Shown here piece after piece: positions 14,937-44,426 of a stretch of 64,000 nucleotides of DNA (positions within the stretch are counted from its first letter, which is position 1; every line of letters starts with the position of its first letter). The position numbers and the translations under genes are program-made. Below the pieces are notes generated by a model. That model was not told the origin of the DNA. It saw only the letters and a list, made by a program, of their open reading frames with translations, and ran no database searches. The DNA is from Alviniconcha marisindica (lineage: Eukaryota; Mollusca; Gastropoda; Provannidae), in NCBI GenBank assembly GCA_018857735.1, contig JABMCL010003091.1:62001-126000 (forward strand), given 5' to 3'.

Positions 14937-17905
14937 TAGATATATAAAGCAGATTCATACCAACAATACACACAAAATTCATTCTGTTTTATTTTTCCAC
15001 CTGTTGACCCACACTCATCACAAAGCTAAAAGTAAGACTTAGCATTAGTCATTTTTCTTGTTGTTAAAAAGAATGCTGTTTATTAGGACAAAACACAACA
15101 TACAATTTTGGGGGGTAATCCCCTTCAGCAAGCTACAAAACAACGAGGTAAATATTATTCAGCCTATTCACTCACCGCATGATGAACCACAACATACAAA
15201 TTTTGGGGGTAATCCCCTTTAGCAAGCTACAAAACAACAAGGTAAATATTATTCAGCCTATTCACTCACCGCATGATGAACCACAACATACAAATTTTTT
15301 GGGGTAATCCCCTTTAGCAAGCTACAAAACAACAAAGCAAATATTATTCAGCTTATTAACTCACCGCATGATGAACAAGCTGAACGTACTTGCTGCAAGG
15401 AAATTTGGAAATGTCCTGCTGAAAGTCAGCTGCAATGAAAGAAAAAAATCAAAATAAACCGAGCCTGAAGCCTCTAACCCTTTCCCTGCCAAAGAGTATG
15501 TACTGCAGGTTCTGATTTCTTCAGAGAATTGTCTCCAAAAACAAAAAGGAATATGTAAATGTTTGTTCCATGTGAGAATGTGCAAAAAAAAGTCTGAATT
15601 CAAGCGGGATGTCGCAGGACATCAAATAAGCAAATAGGAAACAGTCTTCCTTGGATGTCAAGTGATGTTCTAGTAAGTAAGTTGGTGTTTTACGCCCAGT
15701 CAACCGGTACGATGTGATGTTCTAAGGGTAGGGAAAACGTTAATGCCCAAATAAACTGTCCACAATCACTTTGAGTGCAAAAGACTGTGATTTCTGCTTC
15801 TTGTAGCATGCAACTGCCTTTGCCTAGTATTGTCAGTAGTAACAATACTGATCAAAATAAATGTTGCATATGGTTTTGAAAAAGAGAGAGAGGGGAAAAA
15901 CCCCATTAATTAAGGCATGTTCATGTGTCTGCAAACAAATGAATCAAGTGATGTACACATACATACAAGCAGTGAAGCACACACACTCATGCCCAAACAC
16001 ACACATGCACAGAATACAGAATCTTTATTGTCTATGAATAACATAGAAATATATATATATTTATGCTAATGTCCCTACACTCACCAAAGTTCTGAGTGCA
16101 GTTCAGATCCACCCATTTGGACAAAGCTTCCCCAAAATATGTGGACTGTTCCTGAAATAATAAGCAGATCAAAATCATATTTTATTTTTTTGATCATTGC
16201 ATTTAAGGAGCCAATTTGAGTTATATGGTTTCACTTGTTCACATGACCATAAAACTTTATAATAACAATAGCTCATTTACAGCACTCCACCTTGTAAGAC
16301 TAAGAGACTGGAGCACATACAAAGGCCTACAGATATGCTCATTTATTACACACACACACACACACTCCAAATCCATGCATTACTGGTGACGGGTTGCTAG
16401 AATGAGAAAAAAACAAAAACAAAACAAATGTCAAATCTGTATGCAGAAGAGAAGAGAAGAGGTGGGTTTTCAGTTCTGACTTAAGAGAGTGAAGAAGAAT
16501 TCTTGGTGGTCACAGAAATGTTAGCAAGAGTAATAAATAGACCCATTTTGCTTGTTGTGTCCAACTCTGAGAATAAGTTTCTAAATGGCAGCAGCCTACT
16601 TTATAGGTTAGCACTACTAACAGTAACACTGTGTAACACTAACAGTGCTATAATATACTCTTTTTTTTTAAAATGTAACAGTTTCAATTTTCATTGCTGG
16701 TAACAAACTAAAATAAGAAAGCAAACTACTTGAACAAAAAAGGCAAATGCTCAGCCAGCTCAAATTCAGATGGGAAAATATGATACTGGTACTCACTCCT
16801 GTGTCCTCTTCTGTTTTCTTGCGAACTTGGTGTACCACATCGATGTGCATCAGTTTCATCCGTTCTGAGAAATTTTGAAACTGAAGCAAACAGAGAATTT
16901 ATATATATAAATACAAATTTACATCCAGACATTTGTTTGAAAGAATGAATAAAAATGAATAAGAAACATGAACAAATATCATATATATAAATATATATAC
17001 AAAATATATTTATTACCTATACTAATTACAGATCATATTTTGAGGAAGGGTTTACGTAACCAGAAATGTAAACCACATGGAAAAACAATTTCTTGTTGGT
17101 GTTCAGTTGACCCTTCTTGTTTGATTATATTTATATCTATATCATGTTAACTGTTATATCAGAGAGAGACACGGGGGGGGGGGGGGGGGGGGGGGGGAGC
17201 AGAGAGAGAGAGAAAGAGAGAGAGAGACAGAACTCAAACTCAAAAACTTTAATACTCAAGGATAGTAGCATTAGGTCCATCTGGACCTATCTAACAGCCA
17301 GCCCTTTAAACAGAATGAGAGACAGACAGATAGATTCACAGCTTTTTCACATGAGGCAGAGACAGAGTGTGAGACAGACAGATAGATTCACTTTTTCACA
17401 TGAGGGGAATGAACTGGTGCCAGATTTGGCCTTGCTTGCTTGACTTTTGCAGAGTTGTCTACCATTACCAAGCTGCTTCATGCTTTAATTCTGACTTGAC
17501 TATTTTTACGGAAGTATCACCCATAATATTGTTGAAAGCAATTCTTTTACCCAGTGTCAAGGGTCAGAAGAATTGTGAATAATCTAGTTCCCCCCCCCTC
17601 CCCCCCTTTTTGATACCTTATTCTTTCCCTCCATCTATCCCTTCCTGGTGAGCAGCATGTAAAATGTCTTTAAACTGGAAGCGTATTTTGTACCGAACCT
17701 ATTAAAGTGAATGAGAGGTCTGGCATGCACATTGAACATGTGATTTTTATTGTACAATCATACTCAGTGATCAATGACTGACAGTGTGCGTGAGCAGCCT
17801 CCTAAGGAAGAGTGCCATGGTTAAAATACTGGGAACAGTTTGTTTATGCTCCTGATGACTCTTTAAAGTTTTATGTTTTTATATCCCCTCTGTGTGTGTG
17901 TGTTT

Positions 17906-17962
<57 letters not shown>

Positions 17963-18808
17963 ACTTATATATTATATTAATACAGAGACAGAAAACAGAC
18001 ACAGATATAGATTAGTTCTGCACATTCCCATCTGTTAATGTTAACTGCACCCAGGCTGGCAGAAAGTTTGGCCTGCTTGCCAGAGTCGAGTGAAAAATAT
18101 GTCAGGCACGTAAAACATTTAAAGTATTCAGTGTGACTGGTGGTCAAGTATCAACTGAAATGGCATATATTTTATCTTTTTCTTCTCCTATATTTCCTTG
18201 GTATCACTACCAACGCCAATGGCGATGGGAATCATCCTCTTCTCTCAATCTCCGTCAGTCCTAATTGATTCCTTGACTGCATCTCGCAAGCTGTGACCAG
18301 CCCCAGGTGTTAATGCTATGCAGTATGCTTCTTGTTCACATCTCAAAGCTTCAGAGTCCAACACCCCTGACCCTGGCCCATGCTTCATGATCAATCCCCC
18401 CCCCCCCCCCCCCCATTTCTCCACCTTCATGATCAATCCACCCCTCTCCGCCCCTCTCTGCACAAACAGCAACTGTGGGATACTGTATATACTATATGAA
18501 CAACATGCTTCGTCTGTCACCATCACTTGCTGGGGTGAGCGTTTTTGCTTTCTAAAACGTGTTCTTATTCAGGTTTTGTGTTTACACAATAAGACTACAT
18601 TGCATTGTAGAAAAACAACAGCACATCACTGAATAGCTGTTATATGAGATGTGATCATATCATCATGTCTGGCAATAAATAATGATATTGTGAGCCTGGG
18701 AGGGGGGTGGGGGTGGTAACACTAAGTGACAAATGGTAGTAACATTAACAATGTTGTGTGTGTGTGGTGTGGTGAATGTGTGCAGTAACCTAGTGTGTGT
18801 GTATACTC

Positions 18809-18890
<82 letters not shown>

Positions 18891-19821
18891 ATGCATGTCA
18901 CTGCGTGTGTGTGTGTGTGTGTGTGCATGCATATATGTACATACATACGCACACATGCATGCACATGTATGTACATACATGTCATATATATATATGCATA
19001 CATATGTCATTGACGAGGGAATGGGAAGTCTGTTCATTTGTTGTTTGACAAAAGCAAGATTTACTGAAATTGAACATGTGGATACTATCTGTCCTATTCT
19101 CCTGATTCAAAAGTGTTCTGCTTCAGTGTTAGTCTGTTAGTGTTACCTCAAAATCATTATCATATAGATCTATACATATATGTGTGTGTTCAGATCTTTA
19201 TTTAAAATAACATGATATTCATAGCATGCTTTCTTTGGCACTTACTAGCCAAGTGTGGTTTAAGTATTCCACACAAGCATACAGCACGCAGTAAATACCC
19301 TGAGTCCATGTCCATGAGGAAACGGCAAAAGTGCCAAAGCCTTCTTAATTTATTCATGTCATCAGCATGGTCATAAACACATGACATACTCTTTTTGTTT
19401 TTAAGACCGACTTCTCATAATCAGATCATGCACTAGATCTACACTTGAGGGCTTCCAATCTTAAACGCCTGATCGCCACCACAAGAACCATGTAAGTTCT
19501 AACTCTCATGCGTGCATTCATCTCCCTACGTATTGATACCTAAAGTTAGGTCCTGCGACGTAAGGAATCAATACAAGACCAGATCTAGTATCGAATGGTC
19601 AGTAATACTAACACTGTTACAGTAACAGTCTAATACTAATTAGTAATTACTAGAATTAGTAACATGCAGCGCACATCACTCATCAGTCCCCCACAAAGCG
19701 CCGAATAAATACGAAGCTTCAGGTTTTTAATAACCCTCAAATACACACCTTCTTTCTTCAGAACAACAGACCATAAACTACCTACCCGATATGTATTGGT
19801 CTCCTTGTGAGACCTCCCCAT
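169..19821 (-). CDS. UTP20: UTP20 orthologue, N-terminal part (19 exons, 3' end off the left edge)
   Basis: UTP20 is a very large HEAT/ARM-repeat scaffold of the nucleolar U3 snoRNP (SSU processome), needed for 18S rRNA maturation. Nineteen exons give 676 codons in one unbroken frame (2,028 nt). Landmarks that match the human protein in order are HKETNTYR at the start, NFSERMKLMHIDVVHQV, RDMGPDFYTHFQEVFEILVQ, FLYKFLWRYLVQNIQTVYG, FASESFAFLMRKVKDHDALL, EGLGQLLFEMMKGIKEHF, SALVCLPHV and VRLSTLHILTLFPVSVPVPM. The human protein is about 2,785 residues, so roughly the first quarter is present. The ATG at 19,821-19,819 lies beside a CCGGAAGT promoter-type motif. Introns are 0.2-2.9 kb and hold most of the repeats listed for this region. 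Two donors (exons 4 and 19) sit in tandem arrays, and the donor of exon 14 is partly duplicated. Identification is firm; individual exon edges are eye-placed. Confidence 0.93.
244..1193. other. UTP20 intron 18, gene-free
   Basis: Holds a twice-repeated block (about 305-370 and 385-450: ACATTGGGTTGCC..GAATACACACTGTACGCATGCCCAATCA) and a run of AATGAAGTCC(C)TGGCAACCGAA units at 760-930. No gene is visible in it. Confidence 0.6.
1194..1344 (-). CDS. UTP20: UTP20 exon 18
   Basis: Acceptor TTTCAG|GTCTCA; encodes SHPGSYSVLHATDLYLTLMS and continues to LLLELYPLLEPNLVSWSHK, donor AAG|GTAAGG. Confidence 0.9.
1963..2071 (-). CDS. UTP20: UTP20 exon 17
   Basis: Acceptor TATGCAG|ATGGTG; encodes GVLFVMHQAVVSLLVLRDGV and so on, donor TTGAA|GTAAGT (phase 2). 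Aligns with the human NLFVLCQAVNTLLSLEES region. Confidence 0.9.
2200..2330. repeat. Dispersed repeat D copy
   Basis: Contains GGTATTTATTAGTCCAAAAC, GGGTAATCCCCCTTTTCAAGC and TACAAAACAACACTTAAACA, shared with copies at 15,060-15,345, 28,500-28,607, 31,180-31,360 and 37,255-37,395. Confidence 0.7.
2566..3300. repeat. About 80-bp tandem array split by a SINE
   Basis: Units reading CATCACCTAGGCAACCGGGCAGG..GGTGGCCAAGTCTAGGAGG occur at 2,576-2,712 and again at 3,172-3,295. The tRNA-like SINE at 2,717-3,171 lies between the two halves, so it probably inserted into an existing array. Confidence 0.75.
2717..3171 (+). mobile_element. tRNA-derived SINE (family A), near full length
   Basis: The head has a tRNA-like box A (GGATAGCTCAGTGGTTAGAGC) and box B (GGGTTCAAATCCC). 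The body continues through TTCTTCTCCAGGGTCAACTTTCTGTGCTGACTC to a tail with GAGCGCAGTGAGTCTGCT and GCGCTATATAAGC. The same unit recurs at 9,681 and 50,129, with fragments at 29,360 and 29,850. The head is promoter-like and not a functional tRNA gene, because it is followed by the common SINE body. Confidence 0.88.
3452..3543 (-). CDS. UTP20: UTP20 exon 16
   Basis: Acceptor TCACGCAG|CACCCT; encodes TLDASTSARAIATAWQCLQK then TLPEVPQDQK, donor AAAG|GTGGGT (phase 1). Confidence 0.83.
4149..4280 (-). CDS. UTP20: UTP20 exon 15
   Basis: Acceptor TTTGCAG|CCACAA; encodes HKSTFVQHMHSVAESTQRKV and continues to SALVCLPHV, donor AG|GTAAGG (phase 2). LVCLPHV matches human LVVLPHI. Confidence 0.9.
5350..5515. 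repeat. 73-bp direct duplication of the UTP20 exon 14 end and donor
   Basis: The block holding TCTAGAGAGnntACACCTG and the CCACCTACCCTCG donor region (5,430-5,490) is repeated with changes at about 5,357-5,415. In the downstream copy the GT of the donor has become AT. Confidence 0.8.
5439..5623 (-). CDS. UTP20: UTP20 exon 14
   Basis: Acceptor TTTCAG|GATGTG; encodes DVLPGLLAFLSRHFDTASPT and continues to QVYSLDFGRVQRG. The donor GG|GTAGGT was chosen over an internal CTGCAG|GTGTAC because only the former gives phase 2, which exon 15 needs. The end of this exon and its donor are duplicated at about 5,350-5,425. Confidence 0.82.
5943..6020 (-). CDS. UTP20: UTP20 exon 13
   Basis: Acceptor TTCCAG|GTTTTT; encodes VFAADFTLDEVKEFTLSLVK then SPLFEK, donor AAG|GTAAAG. 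Confidence 0.87.
6882..7025 (-). CDS. UTP20: UTP20 exon 12
   Basis: Acceptor TGTCCAG|GTGCTG; encodes VLCTVLKDMPKADGAESLAS and so on, donor CTG|GTCAGT. Phase 0 at both ends. Confidence 0.85.
7140..7245. repeat. 26-bp tandem repeat in UTP20 intron 11
   Basis: Four to five copies of ACATAATCTCCCTATAGTGA with small changes. Confidence 0.85.
7345..7512 (-). CDS. UTP20: UTP20 exon 11
   Basis: Acceptor TTTTCAG|GATGCG; encodes DAVSEAHKLCLSDKKAEKPA and continues to DPSAVAK, donor AAG|GTTTGT. Similarity to human is low here; position and phase support it. Confidence 0.82.
8270..8578 (+). mobile_element. tRNA-like SINE (family B)
   Basis: A Leu/Ser-tRNA-like head (TTTGGCCTCGGTAAGGC ... GTTCAAATC) is followed by CTCCCCTTTCTCTTCAAAAG, CATCTTAATGCAGGAGTCATTC, GGTGGTGACAGTGT and a tail GTGGATGCTAAGCGCCATGTTTACT. 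Other copies are at 29,445 (+), 36,516 (-), 40,968 (-) and 55,015 (-). Confidence 0.85.
8989..9141 (-). CDS. UTP20: UTP20 exon 10
   Basis: Acceptor TTTCAG|TCCATT; encodes SILLKLGPQPSKGKSAELPP, then ALVEETVSHMMSACAAY, donor CTG|GTGAGC. Confidence 0.9.
9485..9530 (+). repeat. LINE/SINE-type tail fragment
   Basis: TTGACTGGGCGTAAAACACC followed by AACTTACTTACTTACT. The reverse complement occurs at 15,671-15,712. It resembles the GTAAAACACCA tails of SINE families B and C. Confidence 0.65.
9681..10097 (+). mobile_element. tRNA-derived SINE (family A)
   Basis: Same organisation as the copy at 2,717, with GGATAGCTCAGTGGTTAGAG and GGGTTCAGATCCC boxes. It lacks a block of about 30 bp (TTTCATGTGGCACCAGCC) near the 3' part. 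Confidence 0.88.
10118..10515 (+). mobile_element. Dispersed retroposon-like repeat (family C)
   Basis: Shares GGGAGGTGGAGCTGGAC, TTGCGCAGTGCACAAGTCGCT and GTTCTGGCGGCGGTCCACGG with 42,416-42,765. The 3' end CCCTAATAGGCC..ATGGACGTAAAGCACCA resembles the tail of SINE family B. This copy has about 32 bp near 10,283-10,315 that the other copy lacks. Confidence 0.8.
10550..10627 (-). CDS. UTP20: UTP20 exon 9
   Basis: Acceptor TCTGCAG|AAAACG; encodes KTEGLGQLLFEMMKGIKEHF then HTISGQ, donor CAG|GTATGA. Matches human KVEGVGQLLFEMCKGVRNMF. Confidence 0.92.
10700..10840. repeat. GAT/GAA-rich low-complexity tract
   Basis: Purine-rich degenerate trinucleotide repeats in UTP20 intron 8. The long ORFs here are compositional. 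Confidence 0.8.
11506..11565 (-). CDS. UTP20: UTP20 exon 8
   Basis: Acceptor TTTCAG|GTGAAA; encodes VKDHDALLNFLFMDLTQNPE, donor GAG|GTAGTT. A 60-nt phase-0 exon. Confidence 0.9.
12017..12101 (-). CDS. UTP20: UTP20 exon 7
   Basis: Acceptor TCCAG|GTACTT; encodes YFSSLLTENNKDYIQRFASE then SFAFLMRK, donor AAG|GTCAGT. Matches human HIRNFAAESFTFLMRKV. Confidence 0.92.
12585..12865. repeat. About 43-bp tandem repeat beside UTP20 exon 6
   Basis: About six units of CAGAAAAATGCCAACACAGA plus GAGCAAGAGAAATAAGTAGTTTA. The last degenerate unit runs to within about 25 bp of the exon 6 donor. Confidence 0.88.
12892..13086 (-). CDS. UTP20: UTP20 exon 6
   Basis: Acceptor TTTCAG|CCTGG; encodes LVVQMGRDMGPDFYTHFQEV through FLYKFLWRYLVQNIQTVYG and ends GG|GTGAGT. 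This is the best conserved block in the window part of the protein. Confidence 0.93.
14325..14395 (-). CDS. UTP20: UTP20 exon 5
   Basis: Acceptor TTGTAG|GAAGAT; encodes EDIVATLKKHLLVDNTLALE and ends CTTGA|GTAAGT (phase 2). Aligns with KEIVQSLKTHLQVKNSLAYQ of human UTP20. Confidence 0.9.
14851..14931. repeat. (TA)n microsatellite
   Basis: About 40 uninterrupted TA dinucleotides in UTP20 intron 4. Confidence 0.97.
15060..15376. repeat. Repeat D in three 94-95-bp tandem units that include the UTP20 exon 4 donor
   Basis: ACTCACCGCATGATGAAC occurs at 15,170, 15,264 and 15,359. The last is the real end of exon 4 (minus strand). Between copies lies repeat D (ACAACATACAAATTTTGGGG, GTAATCCCCTTTAGCAAGCT). 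Confidence 0.9.
15365..15429 (-). CDS. UTP20: UTP20 exon 4
   Basis: Acceptor TTGCAG|CTGAC; encodes DFQQDISKFPCSKYVQLVHH and ends GCG|GTGAGT. The last 12 exon bases and the donor recur twice more downstream in the intron (94-95 bp period). Confidence 0.88.
16085..16151 (-). CDS. UTP20: UTP20 exon 3
   Basis: Acceptor TTTCAG|GAACAG; encodes EQSTYFGEALSKWVDLNC and ends TTTG|GTGAGT (phase 1). Aligns with ETYFFEGLLKWRELNL of human UTP20. Confidence 0.9.
16797..16880 (-). CDS. UTP20: UTP20 exon 2
   Basis: Acceptor TTCAG|TTTCAA, then FQNFSERMKLMHIDVVHQV and so on, ending at GGA|GTGAGT (phase 0). It matches the conserved FAER..NIDVIHRI block of UTP20. Confidence 0.9.
17164..17235. repeat. Poly-G tract followed by (GA)n
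   Basis: About 24 G in a row, then AGAGAGAGAGAAAGAGAG; low complexity in UTP20 intron 1. Confidence 0.95.
17891..17960. repeat. (GT)n microsatellite
   Basis: GT repeats with one TTTTAT interruption in UTP20 intron 1. Confidence 0.97.
18811..18928. repeat. (GT)n microsatellite
   Basis: About 39 GT units, then ATGCATGTCACTGC and a shorter GT run. Confidence 0.97.
19786..19821 (-). CDS. UTP20: UTP20 exon 1 (start codon)
   Basis: Encodes MGRSHKETNTYR, then the donor CGG|GTAGGT in phase 0. The HKETNTYR stretch matches the extreme N-terminus of UTP20, which supports this ATG. Confidence 0.85.
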
Positions 19822-20599
19822 CTTGAGATAGTATTATGCGCAGAATCATTCAACAACAAACGCTAAACGCAACACCATGTGGCTACTTAGTTTCAGTTGG
19901 CCAACCGGAAGTTGGACTACCAAACCCAACATCCGGATTGACCTTTTGTACTCTTAAGGTTTCGAAGAGTTAGCGTAAACAAACCCGAGGGAAACACAAC
20001 ATGGAGAACTTACCTCTTTTGTTCTCACTGTGTTAGTAGAGCAATGGTAAGGCGCTAAGAGGAAAGGGCGAAGACAAGACCATAAAGGGGAAGGAAATGG
20101 TAGATAACATGATACTGCAGCGGGATCTCAGACGTTTGGAAGAGTTGTTATTCTTCACCAACCCTGTGCCTCTAGGAACTTGCATCATGATCATAGGTGA
20201 AAATCGTGTAGAGCTCTTACACATGCTTTAACTATACGATGTTTGGTATAGGTGAACATTAAGTTTAACAGTAATAACACTACTGCTACGCGTATACATG
20301 TCATGTGAGTTTCAAATACTTTGGTTTACGCAATTTTTGCGTCTGGTTTGCAGGCACAGTTATGTACAGAAAATTCAAGTGTGGAAGTACTGGAACTGGA
20401 AGAGAAGCATCTGATTCTGAGCAGGTCAAGTAGTTTCAGACATTTTCTTCTTCAGTTCTTCTTCGTCTTCTTTCAGTAATGTCAGCCCTCATCTTTTGGT
20501 TACTTTGTTTCTGTGGTTGATGTTTGTACTAATTATTAATTGTGACTTCAGCTCTTCCTTCTTGATTAATAATAATATTCTTATAATTTACTGGATTGC

Positions 20600-20965
20600 A
20601 TATTTGCAAAACATAAACTTGTACCATTGCTAGTATTGCTACTACTGTATTAATACTACTGCTGCTGCTGAGCACTGTGCACACTGCTGCTGCTACTGCT
20701 ACTGCTACAACTATGTAATAGTGATATGTGGTTAATATAACACTGCTACAGAGCAAGTGCTACAGTCACAGTGCCAGTACTACTAAGTGGTGCTACTAAT
20801 ACTACTTTGGTTTTATTACTACTGTTTTTAGTACTGTACACACTAGTACTCCAGCTGCTAGAGCTAGTGCTAGACTGCTACTTTTACTACAATTACAGCT
20901 AGTGCTGTTCATATTACTACTACTACTAGTAGTACTACTTGTACTACTACTACTAGTACTACTTC
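20600..20965. repeat. TAC/CTG triplet-rich tract
   Basis: Degenerate ACTACTACTAGTAGTACTAC and GCTGCTGCTACTGCTAC runs, probably an old microsatellite. Confidence 0.75.
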
Positions 20966-21133
20966 TGAGTTATGCTTGAAAAAATTAGGAAGGAAAGAAA
21001 GTTCTGTGGACAGAAACATTTTAATGAAACAAAAAGAGTAATTGCACTGGTTCTTGGTTTTTCTGCCGTGGAAATGTTTGCTGTCAATCATTAACATCAA
21101 TTTTAAATATTAAAATATGTATTGAAATGTGTA

Positions 21134-21136
<3 letters not shown>

Positions 21137-21178
<42 letters not shown>
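21137..21178. repeat. (GT)n then (GA)n
   Basis: GTGT run changing to GAGAGAGAGA upstream of the NACHT gene start. Confidence 0.95.
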
Positions 21179-21179
<1 letters not shown>

Positions 21180-21290
21180 TCCTGTCCCTTGGAAGCTGTA
21201 ATATTATTATTAGTCATATGCCCACTACTGAGTGACCATGTTCAAACTTTGAAGAAACTGCTTTTACTGTTTCTCTTTAGGCTTCTCGTC

Positions 21291-42021
<20,731 letters not shown>

Positions 42022-42415
42022 CAGAGCCACTGGGGACTATTTGCATGAGCGGAACATTTCCGGGCTGACCTTGGGTTCCCATGTTCATGCTCAGCTGTTT
42101 CAGGATGGAAGCGAGACTCATTTAGCTCTGCTCAGGAGTAGAGGTGAGTGTAGCAAGAATTGTCTTGCGCATCATTTGATGTTGTTCTGTGATTTTGAAA
42201 ACTCTGGAAGCGCGAGATTTGTAAACATCACGGCAGACGGATGATGGATTCGGAGCCATGATCGTGTCAGACTTGTGACATTGTGTTAATCAAATGGCGT
42301 GTGTGCAGCCTGAGCCAGACCGGGTGTGGTACCAGGCATGGTCATAGTGTAAATGGCCCCATTGTGAACCACCACATGGATACTCAGATTTTTGATGTCT
42401 TTAAAAAAATTGTGC

Positions 42416-42780
42416 AAGGTTCCAGGCGAGATCCAAAGATCTATAGGAGGGAGGTGGAGCTGGACCTTCAAGTTAGCCCAGAAGAGATCATGAGTAGGGA
42501 GGTGGAGCTGGGCTGCGAAAGTTGGACTTCTTTCGCTTCGAGTTGTTGCTTAACAGCAGTGCAACGGAGTTGAAACAGCAATTGCGCAGTGCACTAGTCG
42601 CTGCACAGTGGCGAGGGGACACTGCCTTAACACTCCCATTGTTCTGGCGATGGTCCATGGTCTCTCCGGTCTTTTTCGGGTGGTATCCGTGTTCGAGCCT
42701 TCACTCTTTCGTCCCCTTCCACTCCCCCCTAATAAGCCACCTCGCTTCTGTGGACGTAAAACAATTTTTTTTTTTTTTTT
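42416..42780 (+). mobile_element. Family C retroposon-like copy with T-rich end
   Basis: Matches 10,118-10,515. The 3' end CCCCTAATAAGCC..TGTGGACGTAAAACAA is followed by an 18-T run. Confidence 0.8.
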
Positions 42781-42790
42781 TCAACTGTTG

Positions 42791-43542
42791 TTTAAAGGAC
42801 AAGTCCAAGGTTAGGGGTGATTTTTTACACGATTTCCATTAAAGCTCGCTGAGAACGATGATGTAGGTGAAACTGTGATCTGACGCCCAAATCACGTGAC
42901 CATATGCCTACTACATCACTCTGGGGAGTCGCTGAAAAATGGCCAACTCGAGCTCCGAAAAATGAAACTGATACTTTGCCTGAGAGACCCACAAGGATAC
43001 AGCCGTATCAGTTTGAGCTTGTCAGGCAGGATTTTGAAAGAGTACCGGAACATCGTGTCAGCTTCGAAGCAAACTCCCAGGTGGTATTCCATGGAGTTTG
43101 CGAAATCGCACTCACTGAAGTGCTCGCTACACAAATGGGCGTGATGCAGCGCAGCAAGAAAGTCAGCTCACTTGAATTGTATAAATTTAATCTACTTTCA
43201 CCTCACTGCAGGTCGATTGCGCGGGAGCTCGTCTGGGGTCATCTGCGAATTGTTACAGTTCACGGCATAGTTAACTTTTTTGTCGACCACACGCATACAC
43301 AGTTTGCTGAAGAATCTAAGATGGCAACTGCACTGACTCCCCAGACTGACGTCACTTCCGGGAAAGTCACGTGACTGATGGAGAACCCAAGACTGTAGTC
43401 TCTGCCAGCCTACAGAAAATAAAGTCAATTAAAAACCCAAATAAACATTTTTTTATTTCATTAAATCTGAAACTAGTGACTCATTTGTCAATCATTTCGA
43501 TGGTCATTTTGCATACTTAAAAACCTTGGACTTTTACTTTAA
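42791..43542 (+). mobile_element. 752-bp inverted-repeat element with a captured or decayed ORF
   Basis: The ends are inverted repeats: TTTAAAGGACAAGTCCAAGG at the left, and the complement of AACCTTGGACTTTTACTTTA at the right. It contains an open frame of 156 codons at 42,904-43,374. Confidence 0.65.
42904..43374 (+). pseudogene. ORF in the TIR element, faintly P2X7-C-terminal-like
   Basis: 156 codons, with RIQPYQFELV near residue 32 and HCRSIARELVWGHLR with a following hydrophobic stretch near residue 100. These loosely recall the PYxFEP and CAYRxFxxWxxG motifs of the Cys-rich domain of P2X7-like proteins, which is common in invertebrate genomes. Too diverged to be sure. It has no splice context and lies within a TIR element, so it is more likely a captured fragment than a host gene. 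Confidence 0.3.
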
Positions 43543-44192
43543 TTGTTGTTTTGTTGCTTTAAAAAGGGACTGACCCAAAAACTTGCACATTTTGTATTGT
43601 CCAATATAATTAGTATTATTTTTAACCTTTTATATTATATTCAGATCTTTTTTCTTTCTTTTTTCAGAGAAATGCACCAGTATTGTTCTGGATGAGATTT
43701 TTCAGCTTTTTCTTTTCTTCTTTTCTGAGGTGGGGGGAAGGGGGGGGCACTATGATGAAATGTGCCAATGTCTACACAACTGGTGTGTCTGATAGAAAAT
43801 GTATATGTAGTTGATAAATCTTTTGTGCACATGTAATTGAAGGGGTAAAATACTACATATATATACAAATACACAGTTTATGAGGCATTAGCTCAGAAGA
43901 AATGATGCATGTTACATGTGGTGTGGGTGCATGTGCTTGATTTGTGCACACGCATGCACGCACGCATGCACGCACACACGCACTGCTTGATTGTGCACAC
44001 TCACACACATGCACACACACATACACACACATACATGTAATGTGTCATGTAATGGTCACACACTCATCCACACACTCCCTACCTCAAGCTCTGACGGAAT
44101 TTTGCAGTTTTGTGTTCATTCTGTGATTCTGTGATACCTTTGTTGAAACTGCCTTAAAGCTGTGTGTGATCATTTGACTGTACTTGTACAGT

Positions 44193-44369
44193 AGAATCCC
44201 TGATGCGGGACCACCCCTCTTTTATCACATTTATTCATCACTTTTATTTAGTGCTGTTCTCCACTCTTGGGCGGACTCACTGCGCTTCACACAATTTTTG
44301 GTGCATGCTGGGTCATTTTAGCGTTTCCCTACTCTACTCAGCCTGACATGGTCTGCAGGATTTTTCACA

Positions 44370-44426
<57 letters not shown>

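Larger units (their letters stand above)
19822..21290. promoter_or_regulatory. Divergent intergenic region, candidate bidirectional promoter
   Basis: Lies between the UTP20 ATG (minus) and the ATG of the NACHT gene (plus). It has CCGGAAGT at 19,905-19,912 (an ETS-family core common in housekeeping and bidirectional promoters) and CATCCGGATT at 19,929. The plus gene's 5' UTR is probably spliced, because a TTTCTCTTTAG acceptor ends at 21,280, just before its ATG. 20,600-20,965 is rich in TAC/TGC triplets. No TATA box or untranslated exon could be placed with confidence. Confidence 0.45.
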
